NCBI GenBank assembly: GCA_016708785.1
Contig: JADJFC010000006.1
Location: forward strand, 124,001 to 188,000
DNA: 64,000 bases
Direction: 5' to 3'
From: Bacteroidota bacterium
Lineage (GTDB): Bacteria > Bacteroidota > Bacteroidia > AKYH767-A > 2013-40CM-41-45
Below are positions 26,808 through 35,584 of the stretch, piece by piece (the stretch's first letter is position 1; every line of letters starts with the position of its first letter). The position numbers and the translations under genes are program-made. The notes under the pieces are model-generated. The model was not told the DNA's origin. It did not search any database and was given only the letters and a program-made list of their open reading frames with translations.

Positions 26808-28040
26808 TTAATAGTGACAACGTGCACATTCTGTTCCACCAATTTCAGCAACTGTGAAAGTAGAATCGCCCGGATTTTTCGCCATTAAGTCTTTATGTAA
26901 ATTATCGTAGTAATGATTTCCTGCCATTTTCACATCTGTCTTTCTGTGACAGTCGATACACCATCCCATTGTAAGTGGCGAATACTGACCGGCAACTGTC
27001 ATACTATCCTGAACCGGACCGTGACAAGTCTGACAAGCAATTTTACCAACTACATAATGTTGAGCGTGGTTGAAGTAAGCAAGATCAGGAAGATTGTGAA
27101 CACGTACCCATTGAATTGGCTGTTGATTTGGTCCGTAAGTTCCTTTGTCAACATCGTAATCTAAGGCTTTGTAAATTTTAGCGATCTCTTCTGTTCCTGT
27201 TTCAGGACCTTTCTTCACGTATTTGTGACAGTTCATACAAACACTTGCAGAAGGAACACCGGCAGTTTTGCCACGTTCAGCACCACCATGACAATACACA
27301 CAAGCGATCTGTAATTTGCCGGCGTGAAGCTGATGCGAATATTTGATCGGCTGTTCAGGAGTATAACCTTGAGAAATACCGATCGACTGAAGAGTGTACC
27401 AGCCTTTAACACTACCAATAAGAGTAAGTGCTAAAATTGCTACAGCTATTAATTTTTTGTTTTGACGAATCCACTCACGGTTACGAACTTTTGTTGGTAC
27501 AGGAACAGGAGTTGGTTCATTATTTTTAGCTCGGACTGCATGTGCAAGAGAATCCTGAACTTTTTTCAGAACTCCGGCAATTAAATAAAGTAAAACAATT
27601 GCGATAAGTAAATATGGCCAGATTGGCTTTTCAGCTACTGGTTGACCTGCAACAGGTGCTGTAGTTGGGACAGCATCAGGTGTTTCCGCTACTTTTTTAG
27701 TATATGCAAGGATGGCTTTGATCTCATCGTCTTTCAGATTGAAAGATGTCATGGCTACCTTGTTGTAATCGTTGAACAACTTTACACCATATTCATCACC
27801 TGCTTTGATCATAGCAGATGAATTTTTGATCCATTTGATCAACCATTCTTCTGTTCGACGAGTCTCGACTCCGGCTAATGCTGGTCCGATGACTTTTTCT
27901 TTAACTGCGTGACATGATGTACAATTTGCTTTAAAAAGAGCTTCTCCATCTTGAGCTGATGCCACATTGACATTGAATATTGTCAAGAAGAAGACCGAAA
28001 TTAGAAACGCAAAGTACCGAGCGATGTAAGGGTAATTCAT
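26808..28040 (-). CDS. actA: alternative complex III multihaem cytochrome ActA
   Basis: I start it at the ATG at 28040 (MNYPYIARYF, signal peptide ending VASAQ); the longer frame to 28163 adds 41 residues with no signal character. The protein of about 410 residues has six CxxCH motifs: an N-terminal monohaem domain (CTSCH, residues about 40-120), a membrane helix (WPYLLIAIVLLYLIAGV), then a five-haem domain (CVYCH, CMNCH, CQTCH, CIDCH, CARCH). The pentahaem part is the ActA core; the extra N-terminal haem is a fusion that may dock to the oxidase. It is the first gene of the respiratory operon. Confidence 0.93.
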   Translation of the reverse strand: MNYPYIARYFAFLISVFFLTIFNVNVASAQDGEALFKANCTSCHAVKEKVIGPALAGVETRRTEEWLIKWIKNSSAMIKAGDEYGVKLFNDYNKVAMTSFNLKDDEIKAILAYTKKVAETPDAVPTTAPVAGQPVAEKPIWPYLLIAIVLLYLIAGVLKKVQDSLAHAVRAKNNEPTPVPVPTKVRNREWIRQNKKLIAVAILALTLIGSVKGWYTLQSIGISQGYTPEQPIKYSHQLHAGKLQIACVYCHGGAERGKTAGVPSASVCMNCHKYVKKGPETGTEEIAKIYKALDYDVDKGTYGPNQQPIQWVRVHNLPDLAYFNHAQHYVVGKIACQTCHGPVQDSMTVAGQYSPLTMGWCIDCHRKTDVKMAGNHYYDNLHKDLMAKNPGDSTFTVAEIGGTECARCHY

Positions 28041-28142
28041 GTTGTTTTTGTTAGTCCGTTGTAAAAACGGAGGAATATTGTTCAGAAAATGAAGGTTGCG
28101 ACCAGAAGCAGTCATTAAATTGTCAGTTTTTTCGAACGGGTG

Positions 28143-28150
28143 CAAATTTA
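28143..28150 (-). promoter_or_regulatory. possible -7 box for the act-cox operon
   Basis: TAAATTTG on the minus strand fits TAnnTTTG, about 100 bp upstream of the actA ATG. No TTG at the expected -33 distance was seen, so this is tentative. Confidence 0.3.
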
Positions 28151-28402
28151 TCACAATCGGCAACTCTAAAAAGTTTTTCGCAAAAAAAAATTAAAAACTA
28201 ATGCATATGGTTATCAACAATATAAATACTTTATTAACTTTTTATTTGAAACGATTTCACTATTAATGACTTTACTCAGTCGTTTTGAAATCTGTCGGAA
28301 GTTTGGGAATTTGGAAAATAATGGCTATTAAGAACGATTCTAAATAAAATCGTGAATTGTGAGTTGTAATTCGTGAGTCGAATCGTGCTTCGAAGTACTG
28401 GC

Positions 28403-28522
28403 AAAAAAGTCTGAACCTGGATTTATCTGATTTGTGGATTTTCTGGATCTTGGCATTTCTTGTCGAAGAGTCCAAAATCCAGAAAATCCACAAATCAGGT
28501 AAATCCAGGTTCAGACTTTTTT
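28403..28522. terminator. 46-bp-arm inverted repeat ending in T-runs, after the cyclase gene
   Basis: The arms 28403-28448 and 28477-28522 are complementary over 45 of 46 bases (one G-T position), with a 28-nt loop. Words such as GATTTGTGGATTTTCTGGAT make up the arms, and both outer ends are A6/T6 runs, so transcripts from either side end in U6 after the stem. It starts exactly at the cyclase stop codon. Upstream, 28349-28395 holds GTGAATTGTGAGTTGTAATTCGTGAG words. No gene lies in 28164-28521. Confidence 0.8.
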
Positions 28523-29268
28523 TACTCCTCAATCCTATAAAGTATCGGCCGCGAAGGGCTCGCATCATTATCAAATGCTGCATACTGCAGTTCCAATAGG
28601 TAAATGCCATCAGCAACTTCATCATCGACGTACATTAACTCTGTTATTGTGCAATCAACTCTTGGACTCGCCGGATAATTCCAGAATGCATGATGAGCAG
28701 ATAATTTTCCGCCATCATCCTCTTTATCAATACTGGGAACATCGAGCAACAAATGTTTAACACCCTCTTCTCTTAAATACAATGCAGCTTCTGCTGTCAT
28801 ATACGGTGGATTCGTTCCTGAATACTGTCTCGTCTTCTTATCCGGAGAATTTGGAAGCGTTCGAATGATCAATGCCTCCGCCCTTTTCAATTCAAATGAT
28901 TTTAAGAGTTCCAATGTCAATACTGAATCTCCTTCAATAATTTCAGGAGTTAACGTAACCACTCTAGCATAGAAGAAAAATTTATTCAAACTATTTCGGA
29001 TCGGATATTTCTCCTTTGAAATATGTCCTACAGTTTCTGTATGTGTTCCATTGCCATGTGGATTGATAGTGATCGTATTCACATTACACGATCCACCTTG
29101 ATTTACATCGCCGACAAAACTCCCTGCCTGAAATGGAATGTATGTCACCGGATCAATATAAAATGCATTCACATTTTCGTTTCCGGCCATGATGGGAATG
29201 GAAAGATCGATCGGCATAGAAAAGTCGACACGATATTCTCTACCATGAATTTTGATTATTGCCCGCAT
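28522..29268 (-). CDS. cyclase-family (kynurenine formamidase-like) hydrolase
   Basis: A 248-residue metal-dependent hydrolase carries the family signature as HGNGTHTETVGH (about residues 71-82; usual form HxGTHxDxxxH), with DLSIPIMAGNENV near the start and a second metal-site region at LLLDVPSIDKEDDGGKLSAHHAFW. Family members cleave amide or lactone bonds (for example N-formylkynurenine); the physiological substrate here is unknown. It abuts the VIT1-type gene (stop and start adjacent), so the two are probably co-transcribed. Confidence 0.8.
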   Translation of the reverse strand: MRAIIKIHGREYRVDFSMPIDLSIPIMAGNENVNAFYIDPVTYIPFQAGSFVGDVNQGGSCNVNTITINPHGNGTHTETVGHISKEKYPIRNSLNKFFFYARVVTLTPEIIEGDSVLTLELLKSFELKRAEALIIRTLPNSPDKKTRQYSGTNPPYMTAEAALYLREEGVKHLLLDVPSIDKEDDGGKLSAHHAFWNYPASPRVDCTITELMYVDDEVADGIYLLELQYAAFDNDASPSRPILYRIEE

Positions 29269-29991
29269 CTATAAATTCGTAAATAAATGTGCGAAGAAAT
29301 ATGCTGCTGCTGCTGCTAATACTCCGATCATCGTTGTCCTGAAACCACCTTTGACAGGATCTTGTCCGGTAGCTTTGCTTTTAAAATATCCGAAGAACAT
29401 CAGGCAAACAACAGTAATGATTGAAGAATAAATCAGTCCTTCATTAGGCGTTTCGGTAAAAATGTAAGCCATTAACGGAACTGTCCCACCAACAATATAT
29501 GCGACTCCAATATTCCGTGCACTCATGCGTGCTCTGTTTATGTCCGGCTTTTCTAAACCCAACTCGAATCTCATCATGAAATCTACCCACTTGTCATGAT
29601 CTTTTTCCATTTCACACATGATCAACTCTTGTGATTCGGGAGAAAGTCCATAACCGGCAAAGATCTCCTTCACTTCTCTGCGCTCTGTATCATAATGCGT
29701 AGTCAATTCAGAGTATTCTCTTTTCAATTCAGCATCATAATGCTCGATCTCCGTTTTACCGGCCAGATATCCGCCAAGTCCCATTGCAATCGATCCGGCA
29801 ACGATCTCAGCAAAACCTGCAGTGACGATAATTCCATTCGTTGAAACTGCTGTACTTAACCCTGCTGCTAAGGCAAATGGCACTGTTAGTCCATCCGCCA
29901 TACCGATAACAATGTCGCGAACTGTCGCCGACTGTTCAAAATGTTCTTCTGTGTGATGATGGTGATGATGTGATGATGTCGTACTTTGCAT
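29269..29991 (-). CDS. VIT1/CCC1-family metal transporter
   Basis: I choose the ATG at 29991 (MQSTTSSHHHHHH), since the longer frame to 30096 overlaps the divergent desulfurase start. The 240-residue protein has a His6 N-terminus, then five membrane segments with the conserved RDIVIGMADGLTVPFALAAGL first helix and GFAEIVAGSIAMGLGGYLAGK second helix. Between helices 2 and 3 is a Glu-rich cytoplasmic metal-binding domain (KREYSELTTHYDTERREVKEI, EMEKDHDKWVDFMMRFE). Family members export Fe2+ or Mn2+ from the cytoplasm. The poly-His tail is a plausible extra metal site. Confidence 0.88.
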   Translation of the reverse strand: MQSTTSSHHHHHHTEEHFEQSATVRDIVIGMADGLTVPFALAAGLSTAVSTNGIIVTAGFAEIVAGSIAMGLGGYLAGKTEIEHYDAELKREYSELTTHYDTERREVKEIFAGYGLSPESQELIMCEMEKDHDKWVDFMMRFELGLEKPDINRARMSARNIGVAYIVGGTVPLMAYIFTETPNEGLIYSSIITVVCLMFFGYFKSKATGQDPVKGGFRTTMIGVLAAAAAYFFAHLFTNL

Positions 29992-30041
29992 TGATTTTGG
30001 ATTGAAAATATGTCCAAAGTAAAGAAATTTGTTCCATTCAA

Positions 30042-31121
30042 ATGAAGGATTCTCTCGTTTATCTCGACAATAATTCAACAACTCCAGTTGATCCAAAGGT
30101 TTTGGATGCTATGTTGCCCTATTTCACGCAACATTACGGAAATGCAGCCAGCCGATCTCATGCTTTTGGGTGGATTGCTGATGAAGCCGTGAAACGCTCA
30201 CGCGCAATGATTGCAAAATTTATCGGAGCGGAAGACAATGAAATCATTTTCACATCGGGCTCAACGGAAGCGATCAACCTTGCAATCAAAGGTGTTGCAG
30301 AAGCGTATCATGCCAAAGGAAAACACATTGTAACAATTGCCACTGAACATAAAGCCGTTCTTGATACGTGCAAACATCTTGAATCACTTGGTCATGAGAT
30401 CACAGTTCTTCCTGTTCTGGAAGATGGAATGATCGATTTGAATGTTCTGGAGAAAGCAATTCGCAATGACACAATTCTTGTTTGTGCAATGCTTGCCAAT
30501 AATGAAACAGGTGTAATTTTACCGATCGATCAGATTGCAGAAATTGTTCATGCAAAAAACTCCCTCTTATTTTGCGATGCAACACAAGCCGGTGGAAAGA
30601 TCAGAACGGATGTCTATGATTTAAAAGCGGATCTACTCTGTTTGTCGGCTCATAAAATGTATGGACCAAAAGGTGTTGGGATGTTATATGTGAGACGGAA
30701 AAATCCGCGTGTAACATTGATCGCACAAATTGATGGCGGTGGGCATGAACGAAACCTTCGTAGTGGAACATTGAATGTTCCGGGAATAGTAGGTTTTGCA
30801 AAAGCCTGCGAACTTGCCGGTGAAGAGTTGATGGAAATGAATGGAACGATCTCCATTCTTCGCACTCGATTAGAACAAGCCATGTGCGATCTTGGCGCTT
30901 CTATCAATGGAAATATCAAACACAGATTACCGAACACTTCCAATTTAACTTTCCATGGAAAGAAAGCGGATGAGATCATGAAAGCCATTCCATCTGTGGC
31001 AATGGCAACGGGGAGTGCTTGCTCTTCTGCTCTACCAGAACCTTCGCATGTTCTCACGGCAATGGGATTGAAGGAGAAAGATGCATATGCTTCGATCAGG
31101 TTTTCTCTAGGAAGATTTTAA
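30042..31121 (+). CDS. cysteine desulfurase (NifS/IscS type)
   Basis: A 359-residue PLP enzyme takes sulfur from cysteine for Fe-S clusters and thio-cofactors. Seen are VYLDNNSTTPVDPKVLDAM, FTSGSTEAINLAIKG, ATEHKAVLDTC, the PLP lysine in LSAHKMYGPKG, RSGTLNVPGIVG and the catalytic Cys327 in GSACSSALPEPSHVL. The protein stops at SIRFSLGRF, the point where IscS-type proteins usually continue for another 20-45 residues that help bind IscU. A real short form or a lost base near 31115 could explain this; one other frame reads IEAGELD next. Its start is only 50 bp from the divergent VIT1 start. Confidence 0.88.
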   Translation: MKDSLVYLDNNSTTPVDPKVLDAMLPYFTQHYGNAASRSHAFGWIADEAVKRSRAMIAKFIGAEDNEIIFTSGSTEAINLAIKGVAEAYHAKGKHIVTIATEHKAVLDTCKHLESLGHEITVLPVLEDGMIDLNVLEKAIRNDTILVCAMLANNETGVILPIDQIAEIVHAKNSLLFCDATQAGGKIRTDVYDLKADLLCLSAHKMYGPKGVGMLYVRRKNPRVTLIAQIDGGGHERNLRSGTLNVPGIVGFAKACELAGEELMEMNGTISILRTRLEQAMCDLGASINGNIKHRLPNTSNLTFHGKKADEIMKAIPSVAMATGSACSSALPEPSHVLTAMGLKEKDAYASIRFSLGRF

Positions 31122-31164
31122 TAGAAGCAGGAGAATTAGATTAAGTACGATACTTTTAATCTCT

Positions 31165-31310
31165 GAATTTTTTTAACACTAAAAAGAAAAGTAAGAAAAA
31201 GAAAAAAGGAATCTGGGGTTAAAGGCCTTGAGGGGGGGAGGGGGGGGGGGGGGAAAGTAAAAACTTCTTCCCTTTTCCTTAGTGTCCTCCGTGTTAAAAT
31301 CCAACTATAA
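31165..31310. repeat. A/G-rich inverted element with a G14 tract
   Basis: The left half TTAACACTAAAAAGAAAAG and the right half CTTTTCC...GTGTCCTCCGTGTTAA flank a low-complexity centre containing G7 (31232-31238) and G14 (31240-31253). It is the ACACAGAGG-type word element seen at 16799 and 57928, here between two co-directional genes. Confidence 0.6.
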
Positions 31311-31313
31311 AAA

Positions 31314-31850
31314 ATGGCCTCAGCCTTCACCCACGCCTTCGCAGCTTTCGCAATCGGTAAATCCACATTAAAAAAGTACTCAACAAAGATTGCTGTACTT
31401 GGAATGATCTGCGCCATTTTTCCTGATGTCGATGTTTTGAGTTTTCACTATGGAATTCCATACGGTTCATTTTGGGGGCATCGCGGATTCATTCATTCAA
31501 TACTGTTCGCCTTGCTATTCTCATTGATCATAACTTCTCTTTTCTTTCGCTCAGAAAAAACATTTTCAAAAACATGGTTTACACTTCTCACTTTCTTCTT
31601 CATTGCCACTGTTTCTCATGGCGTATTGGATGCACTTACAAATGGCGGATTAGGGGTGGCTTTCTTTTCTCCCTTCGACAATACAAGATATTTCTTCCCT
31701 TGGCATCCGGTTCAGGTTTCTCCGGTAAATGTTCACAGCTTTTTTAGTGAATGGGGGATTCGGGTTTTGAAGAGTGAAATTATTTATATTTGGATTCCAA
31801 GTATTCTATTAATGATGGCTTCTCTATTAATTAGAAAATCCGGGAAATAA
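31314..31850 (+). CDS. YdjM/DUF457-type membrane-bound metal-dependent hydrolase
   Basis: A 178-residue inner-membrane protein has the family's metal motif layout: MASAFTHAFAAFAIG with the first His, FPDVDVLSFHYG, GHRGFIHSILFALLFS and TVSHGVLDALTNGGLG (DxD, HRGxxHS and SHxxxD). About four or five helices are present. Such proteins are annotated as membrane-bound hydrolases; no substrate is established. It ends with RKSGK and is followed after 65 bp by the GT-C-like gene on the same strand. Confidence 0.82.
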   Translation: MASAFTHAFAAFAIGKSTLKKYSTKIAVLGMICAIFPDVDVLSFHYGIPYGSFWGHRGFIHSILFALLFSLIITSLFFRSEKTFSKTWFTLLTFFFIATVSHGVLDALTNGGLGVAFFSPFDNTRYFFPWHPVQVSPVNVHSFFSEWGIRVLKSEIIYIWIPSILLMMASLLIRKSGK

Positions 31851-31915
31851 TTTCTTAGTTATACCTCTTCCAATATTAAGCGCTTAAGGAATAATTTAAT
31901 CATTAAAAGAATAAC

Positions 31916-33699
31916 ATGAAATTCAGCCTTTCTTCAATTGCAATCTGGATAATTGTATTAGCATGCCTTACAATTAACTTCAGCATTGGCAAATTTGAAA
32001 AGCCTAAAGATGTTATTAAAGACGATGTAGTTATTTACTACCAATATCTTCCGCTTATTTTTATTTATAATGACATTAAATTTGAAAAAAATACGGAGAA
32101 GGTAGTACCAAAGACTGTATCTTTTGGCCCATGTATACTCCGGAATGGAAAAGCGTGATCAAGATGACAACGGGTCTGGCTATACTTTATTCCCCATTTT
32201 TCTTTATTGCACATTCTATTGCTCTTCTATTCGATTATAATGCAGACGGCTATTCTCAACCTTATACAACCATGTTGCTAATCAGTACTATTTTCTATTT
32301 AGCACTAGGATTATACTTTCTAAAAAAAACATTGAACCATTATCTGTTTTCTGATACCATAATCGCAATTACAATTCTACTTCTAGGACTAGGCACGAAT
32401 TTACTTTGCTATGCTTCACAATCTGCACCAATGCCGCATGTATATTTATTTTGCCTGATATCCATTTTCTTTTACTACACTATAAAATGGTATCAATCTC
32501 CAACAATAAAAAACTCGTTGATCGTAGGATTTACAACAGGACTCACGACCTTGACCAGACCTTCTGATGGTATTATTATAATTCTCTTTATACTATACGG
32601 AATTTCAAATTTTGCCGATATCAAAACCCGTATAATCTTATTCAGAAAAAAGTTTTTCTTTTTACTTCTAATTATCGTTTCAGCATTCCTGGTTTTTGTC
32701 CCACAATTTGTCTACTGGAAAATTGCAACCGGTCATTTCTTTTATTATTCATACAACGATGAAAGATTCTTTTTTAATCAACCACGAATCATTGAAGGAT
32801 TGTTCAGTTTTAGAAAAGGCTGGTTTGTCTATACACCGATGATGCTCTTTGCATTTGCAGGAATGTTCTTAATGACGAACGAATTGAAAAAACTCAGATC
32901 CGCCATTTGGCTTTTTACATTTGTCAACTTTTACATCATCTTCTCCTGGTGGTGTTGGTGGTATGGCGGTTCGTTTGGACTAAGGAGCATGATTGATAGT
33001 TATGCAATTATGGCACTTCCACTTGCTTCAACATTAAGTTACATCAATACAAACAAGAAAATATTAAAAATTGGATTCTACTCAACTGCAATTTTCTTTA
33101 TCTGGTTGAATATTTTTCAAACATATCAATTCGAAAATAAAGTAATGCACTATGATGGTTTAAACAGAAAACTGTATTTCAAGATCTTCGGCAAAACAAA
33201 GTGGAAACCTGAATATGATGAGGCAGCAACATCGATCGACGCGCGTGAAGCTAAGTTAGGGCGCAATGGAATTTACGAACCTGCCTTTCCTTCTGCTTCA
33301 TTTGTTAGTGAAGATACAGTATTCATCAGGTCGCTTTCAGGCGGCTTTTTAACGTTGGATTCAACTGAAAAAAAATTCGGATTGTTCTCAACGAATGTAG
33401 AATTGCCGGGTGAAAACGAAACCTTCATACTTAAAAAATTGCACAACGGTCAATATGCAATTACCGGAACCAACAAACTATATGTTTCAGCAAATCTGGC
33501 AAAGAATGGTGAAATTTCAGCGAGTGAAAGAGAAATGAGATTGTGGGAAACGTTTACATTAATTGATCTTCCAAATGAATTCTTTGCAATAAAAGCTGCA
33601 AATGGGAAATATATTTCAACTGATAAAAATTCGCTTCAACTATCAGCAAAGAGTGATGTGATTAGCGATTCTGAGACCTTTGAAATTATAAAACCGTAA
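31916..33699 (+). CDS. GT-C-like polytopic membrane protein with C-terminal fascin-like beta-trefoil (frameshifted)
   Basis: About 594 residues are readable when one T is added to the run at 32122-32125, joining KVVPKTVSF to WPMYTPEWKS; the corrected length is exactly 595 codons. The N-terminal part has about ten helices and an acidic first loop (DVIKDDVVIYYQYLP), as in membrane mannosyltransferase-like (GT-C) enzymes that use lipid-phosphate sugars. After the last helix (near residue 395) comes a soluble tail with three repeats of the pattern FIRSLSGGFLTLD, AITGTNKLYVSAN, AIKAANGKYISTD, typical of fascin/actin-crosslinker-like beta-trefoil domains, which can bind glycans. The tail probably sits in the periplasm. 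The substrate is unknown. Confidence 0.68.
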
Positions 33700-33745
33700 A
33701 TTTTACAAATTGATTTACTAATTTTTTTTGAAACCTTAATTTTTC

Positions 33746-33835
33746 AAACACAGAGGGCACAAGAGAAAAAAATAAGAGTCAAAAGAGTTGCTTAAAGTAT
33801 GCTGCAACTGACCCTTGACCCTTTACCTTTGACCT
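33746..33835. repeat. two word-repeats between convergent genes
   Basis: ACACAGAGGGCACAAGAG with A/G runs (33748-33790) follows the GT-C-like gene, and TGACCCTTGACCCTTTACCTTTGACC (33809-33835) precedes, on the plus strand, the stop of the minus-strand gene. Read from each gene's own strand, each word type lies just past a stop. Confidence 0.6.
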
Positions 33836-33859
33836 ATTTGGAATTTTTTAATTCCACTT

Positions 33860-34297
33860 TCAAAACATATTCTTCAATTTCCCCATCAAATCCCCACTTG
33901 CTCCTCCTCCGGTCAACGAACCTATCACGCCATTCAAGTCAAAACTTTTATCGTTCGGATCGTTTGTTTTACTGACAAGTGAACCCATAACTTTTGGGAT
34001 CAGCGATTGAACAATACCATTTGCCTGTTCATTGCTGATACCAAATTTGCTTACTAGTGTTTTGGCTACACCATCACTTATGTTTTTTACCATTGGACTA
34101 CTTGCGGCATTTCCACCACTGAACATGTCAGTGATCTGTCCAATTCCTCCGCTTGAAACAGCAGATTTTAATTGGTCCATGATTCCTGTTGTTGCAGTGG
34201 AGATTGCAGCATCATTTTGCTGATTAGGAATTGCGGGATTGTCTACTATTGCAGAGCCGGCATTTTCTTTTACTAATTTGAGAAGTTCATCGAACAT
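33860..34297 (-). CDS. DUF937-like small protein
   Basis: A 145-residue protein has no signal peptide or membrane helix. It is rich in Gly, Ser, Asn and Ala, with an N-terminal MFDELLKLVKENAG, a central MFSGGN, a helical IVQSLIPKVMGSL and a C-terminal GGGASGDLMGKLKNMF. The pattern resembles DUF937/YidB-like proteins, which have no firm function. It is transcribed alone, between two word-repeat elements. Confidence 0.5.
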   Translation of the reverse strand: MFDELLKLVKENAGSAIVDNPAIPNQQNDAAISTATTGIMDQLKSAVSSGGIGQITDMFSGGNAASSPMVKNISDGVAKTLVSKFGISNEQANGIVQSLIPKVMGSLVSKTNDPNDKSFDLNGVIGSLTGGGASGDLMGKLKNMF

Positions 34298-34356
34298 GGT
34301 TGTGTGATTTAGTTAGGTAAGATACGAATCTTTAGGTTATGTAATTAATTGTATCA

Positions 34357-34525
34357 GGTCAAGGGTCAAAGGTCAAGGGTCAATTTGCTAATTACAAACT
34401 ACATTACTAATCGGAAGGCTCGAATGTCTAATTTATAAAACACAAAGCACAATAAAAAACACTAGTGACACAAGAGTTGCGATTGCTTGGTCACAAATAA
34501 CCTTTGACCCTTGACCTTTGACCTA
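34357..34525. repeat. GGTCAAGGGTCAAAGG inverted word-repeat downstream of panC
   Basis: The left arm (34357-34383) and right arm (34499-34525) are near-complementary 27-mers of GGTCAAG/GGTCAAA words. The right arm lies 9 bp past the panC stop on the minus strand. The interior holds a degraded ACACAAAGCACAA element (34439-34480) and no gene. Confidence 0.7.
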
Positions 34526-34533
34526 TTGACCGA

Positions 34534-35382
34534 CTATGAGATATCAAGATTATCAATCAACCTCACCCCCCCACAAAACACAGCAGCAAAAACCCTAGCA
34601 TTTACTTTTTTGTCGGAAAGTACAATCGGTTGAAGATCTTTTGCATCGGCGATCTCGAGGTATTCAACTTTTAATGGCGGATGTGAATTGATCCTTTCAA
34701 TTGCATTCTTCAATGCTTCCTGTTGTCCAAGAGTTTTCCAGTTGTCACGAACATACTCCATTGCTTTGTAGATCTGCGTTGCAATTTTTCTTTCTTCTTC
34801 TGACAAACGCAGATTGCGAGAACTCATAGCCAGACCGGATTTCTCTCTTATCGTTTCGCAACCGATAATTTCAATATTATAATTAAGATCGGACGTCATT
34901 TTACGGATCACTGCCAACTGCTGAAAATCCTTCTCGCCAAAATAAGCTCTGTCGGGACGAACGATGTCAAATAACCGCGCAACGACCTGAACCACTCCTT
35001 TAAAATGACCCGGACGATGGGCGCCTTCCATGACCCTTTCCAATTTACCTAAGTCGATTTCCTTGCCTTCCTTAAGTCCATGATTATAGACTTCATCGAC
35101 TGTAGGTTGAAAAAGGATGTCTGTTCCTGCCGCATCCAGCATTTTATGATCGGCTTCCGGCGTTTTCGGATAATTTTTCAGGTCTTCGGGATTATTGAAT
35201 TGCGTAGGATTAACAAAAATGCTCACAATTACCAGGTCATTTTCCCGTTTAGCTTTCTCAACTAAAGCGATGTGGCCGTTGTGTAATGCTCCCATTGTGG
35301 GGACAAAACCCAGTTTAAGGGCAGAATTGCGTTGAATTGCCAAGAAATCGGCGATTTCAAGGGCTTTCGTAAATATCAGCAT
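34534..35382 (-). CDS. panC: pantoate--beta-alanine ligase
   Basis: PanC joins pantoate and beta-alanine with ATP to make pantothenate. The 282-residue protein shows the nucleotidyltransferase HxGH-like site (PTMGALHNGHIALVEKA), IVSIFVNPTQFNNPEDL, VARLFDIVRPDRAYFGEKDF and AMSSRNLRLS with the KMSKS-equivalent loop. The length is normal. It is divergent from the glgA-like gene, the arrangement commonly conserved in Bacteroidota. Confidence 0.96.
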   Translation of the reverse strand: MLIFTKALEIADFLAIQRNSALKLGFVPTMGALHNGHIALVEKAKRENDLVIVSIFVNPTQFNNPEDLKNYPKTPEADHKMLDAAGTDILFQPTVDEVYNHGLKEGKEIDLGKLERVMEGAHRPGHFKGVVQVVARLFDIVRPDRAYFGEKDFQQLAVIRKMTSDLNYNIEIIGCETIREKSGLAMSSRNLRLSEEERKIATQIYKAMEYVRDNWKTLGQQEALKNAIERINSHPPLKVEYLEIADAKDLQPIVLSDKKVNARVFAAVFCGGVRLIDNLDIS

Positions 35383-35524
35383 CTTTTTATTATCAAATAT
35401 TATTTTAAATAATCATTTCAACTAAAATGACAAGATTTCCACCTTAATAATCAGGCACTTAGAGGACTACTTGAAGCTTTAACTGTCACCAATTGCTTGA
35501 ATCCCCGTTAAAACCACTTGCAGA

Positions 35525-35556
35525 TTTGAAGAACTGCTCTATATTCACTATCTTTG
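35525..35556 (+). promoter_or_regulatory. promoter of the glgA-like/DUF4270/glmS operon
   Basis: TTTG (35525-35528), a 20-bp spacer and TATCTTTG (35549-35556) match the Bacteroidota sigma-A consensus closely. The ATG follows 29 bp later. Confidence 0.65.
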
Positions 35557-35584
35557 CGTCAAATTTATAAATCCAATCTCAAGA

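Noticed and set aside
31136..31417. Minus-strand frame across the G14 tract
   Set aside because: Translation of homopolymer sequence antisense to the YdjM-like gene; no conserved feature.
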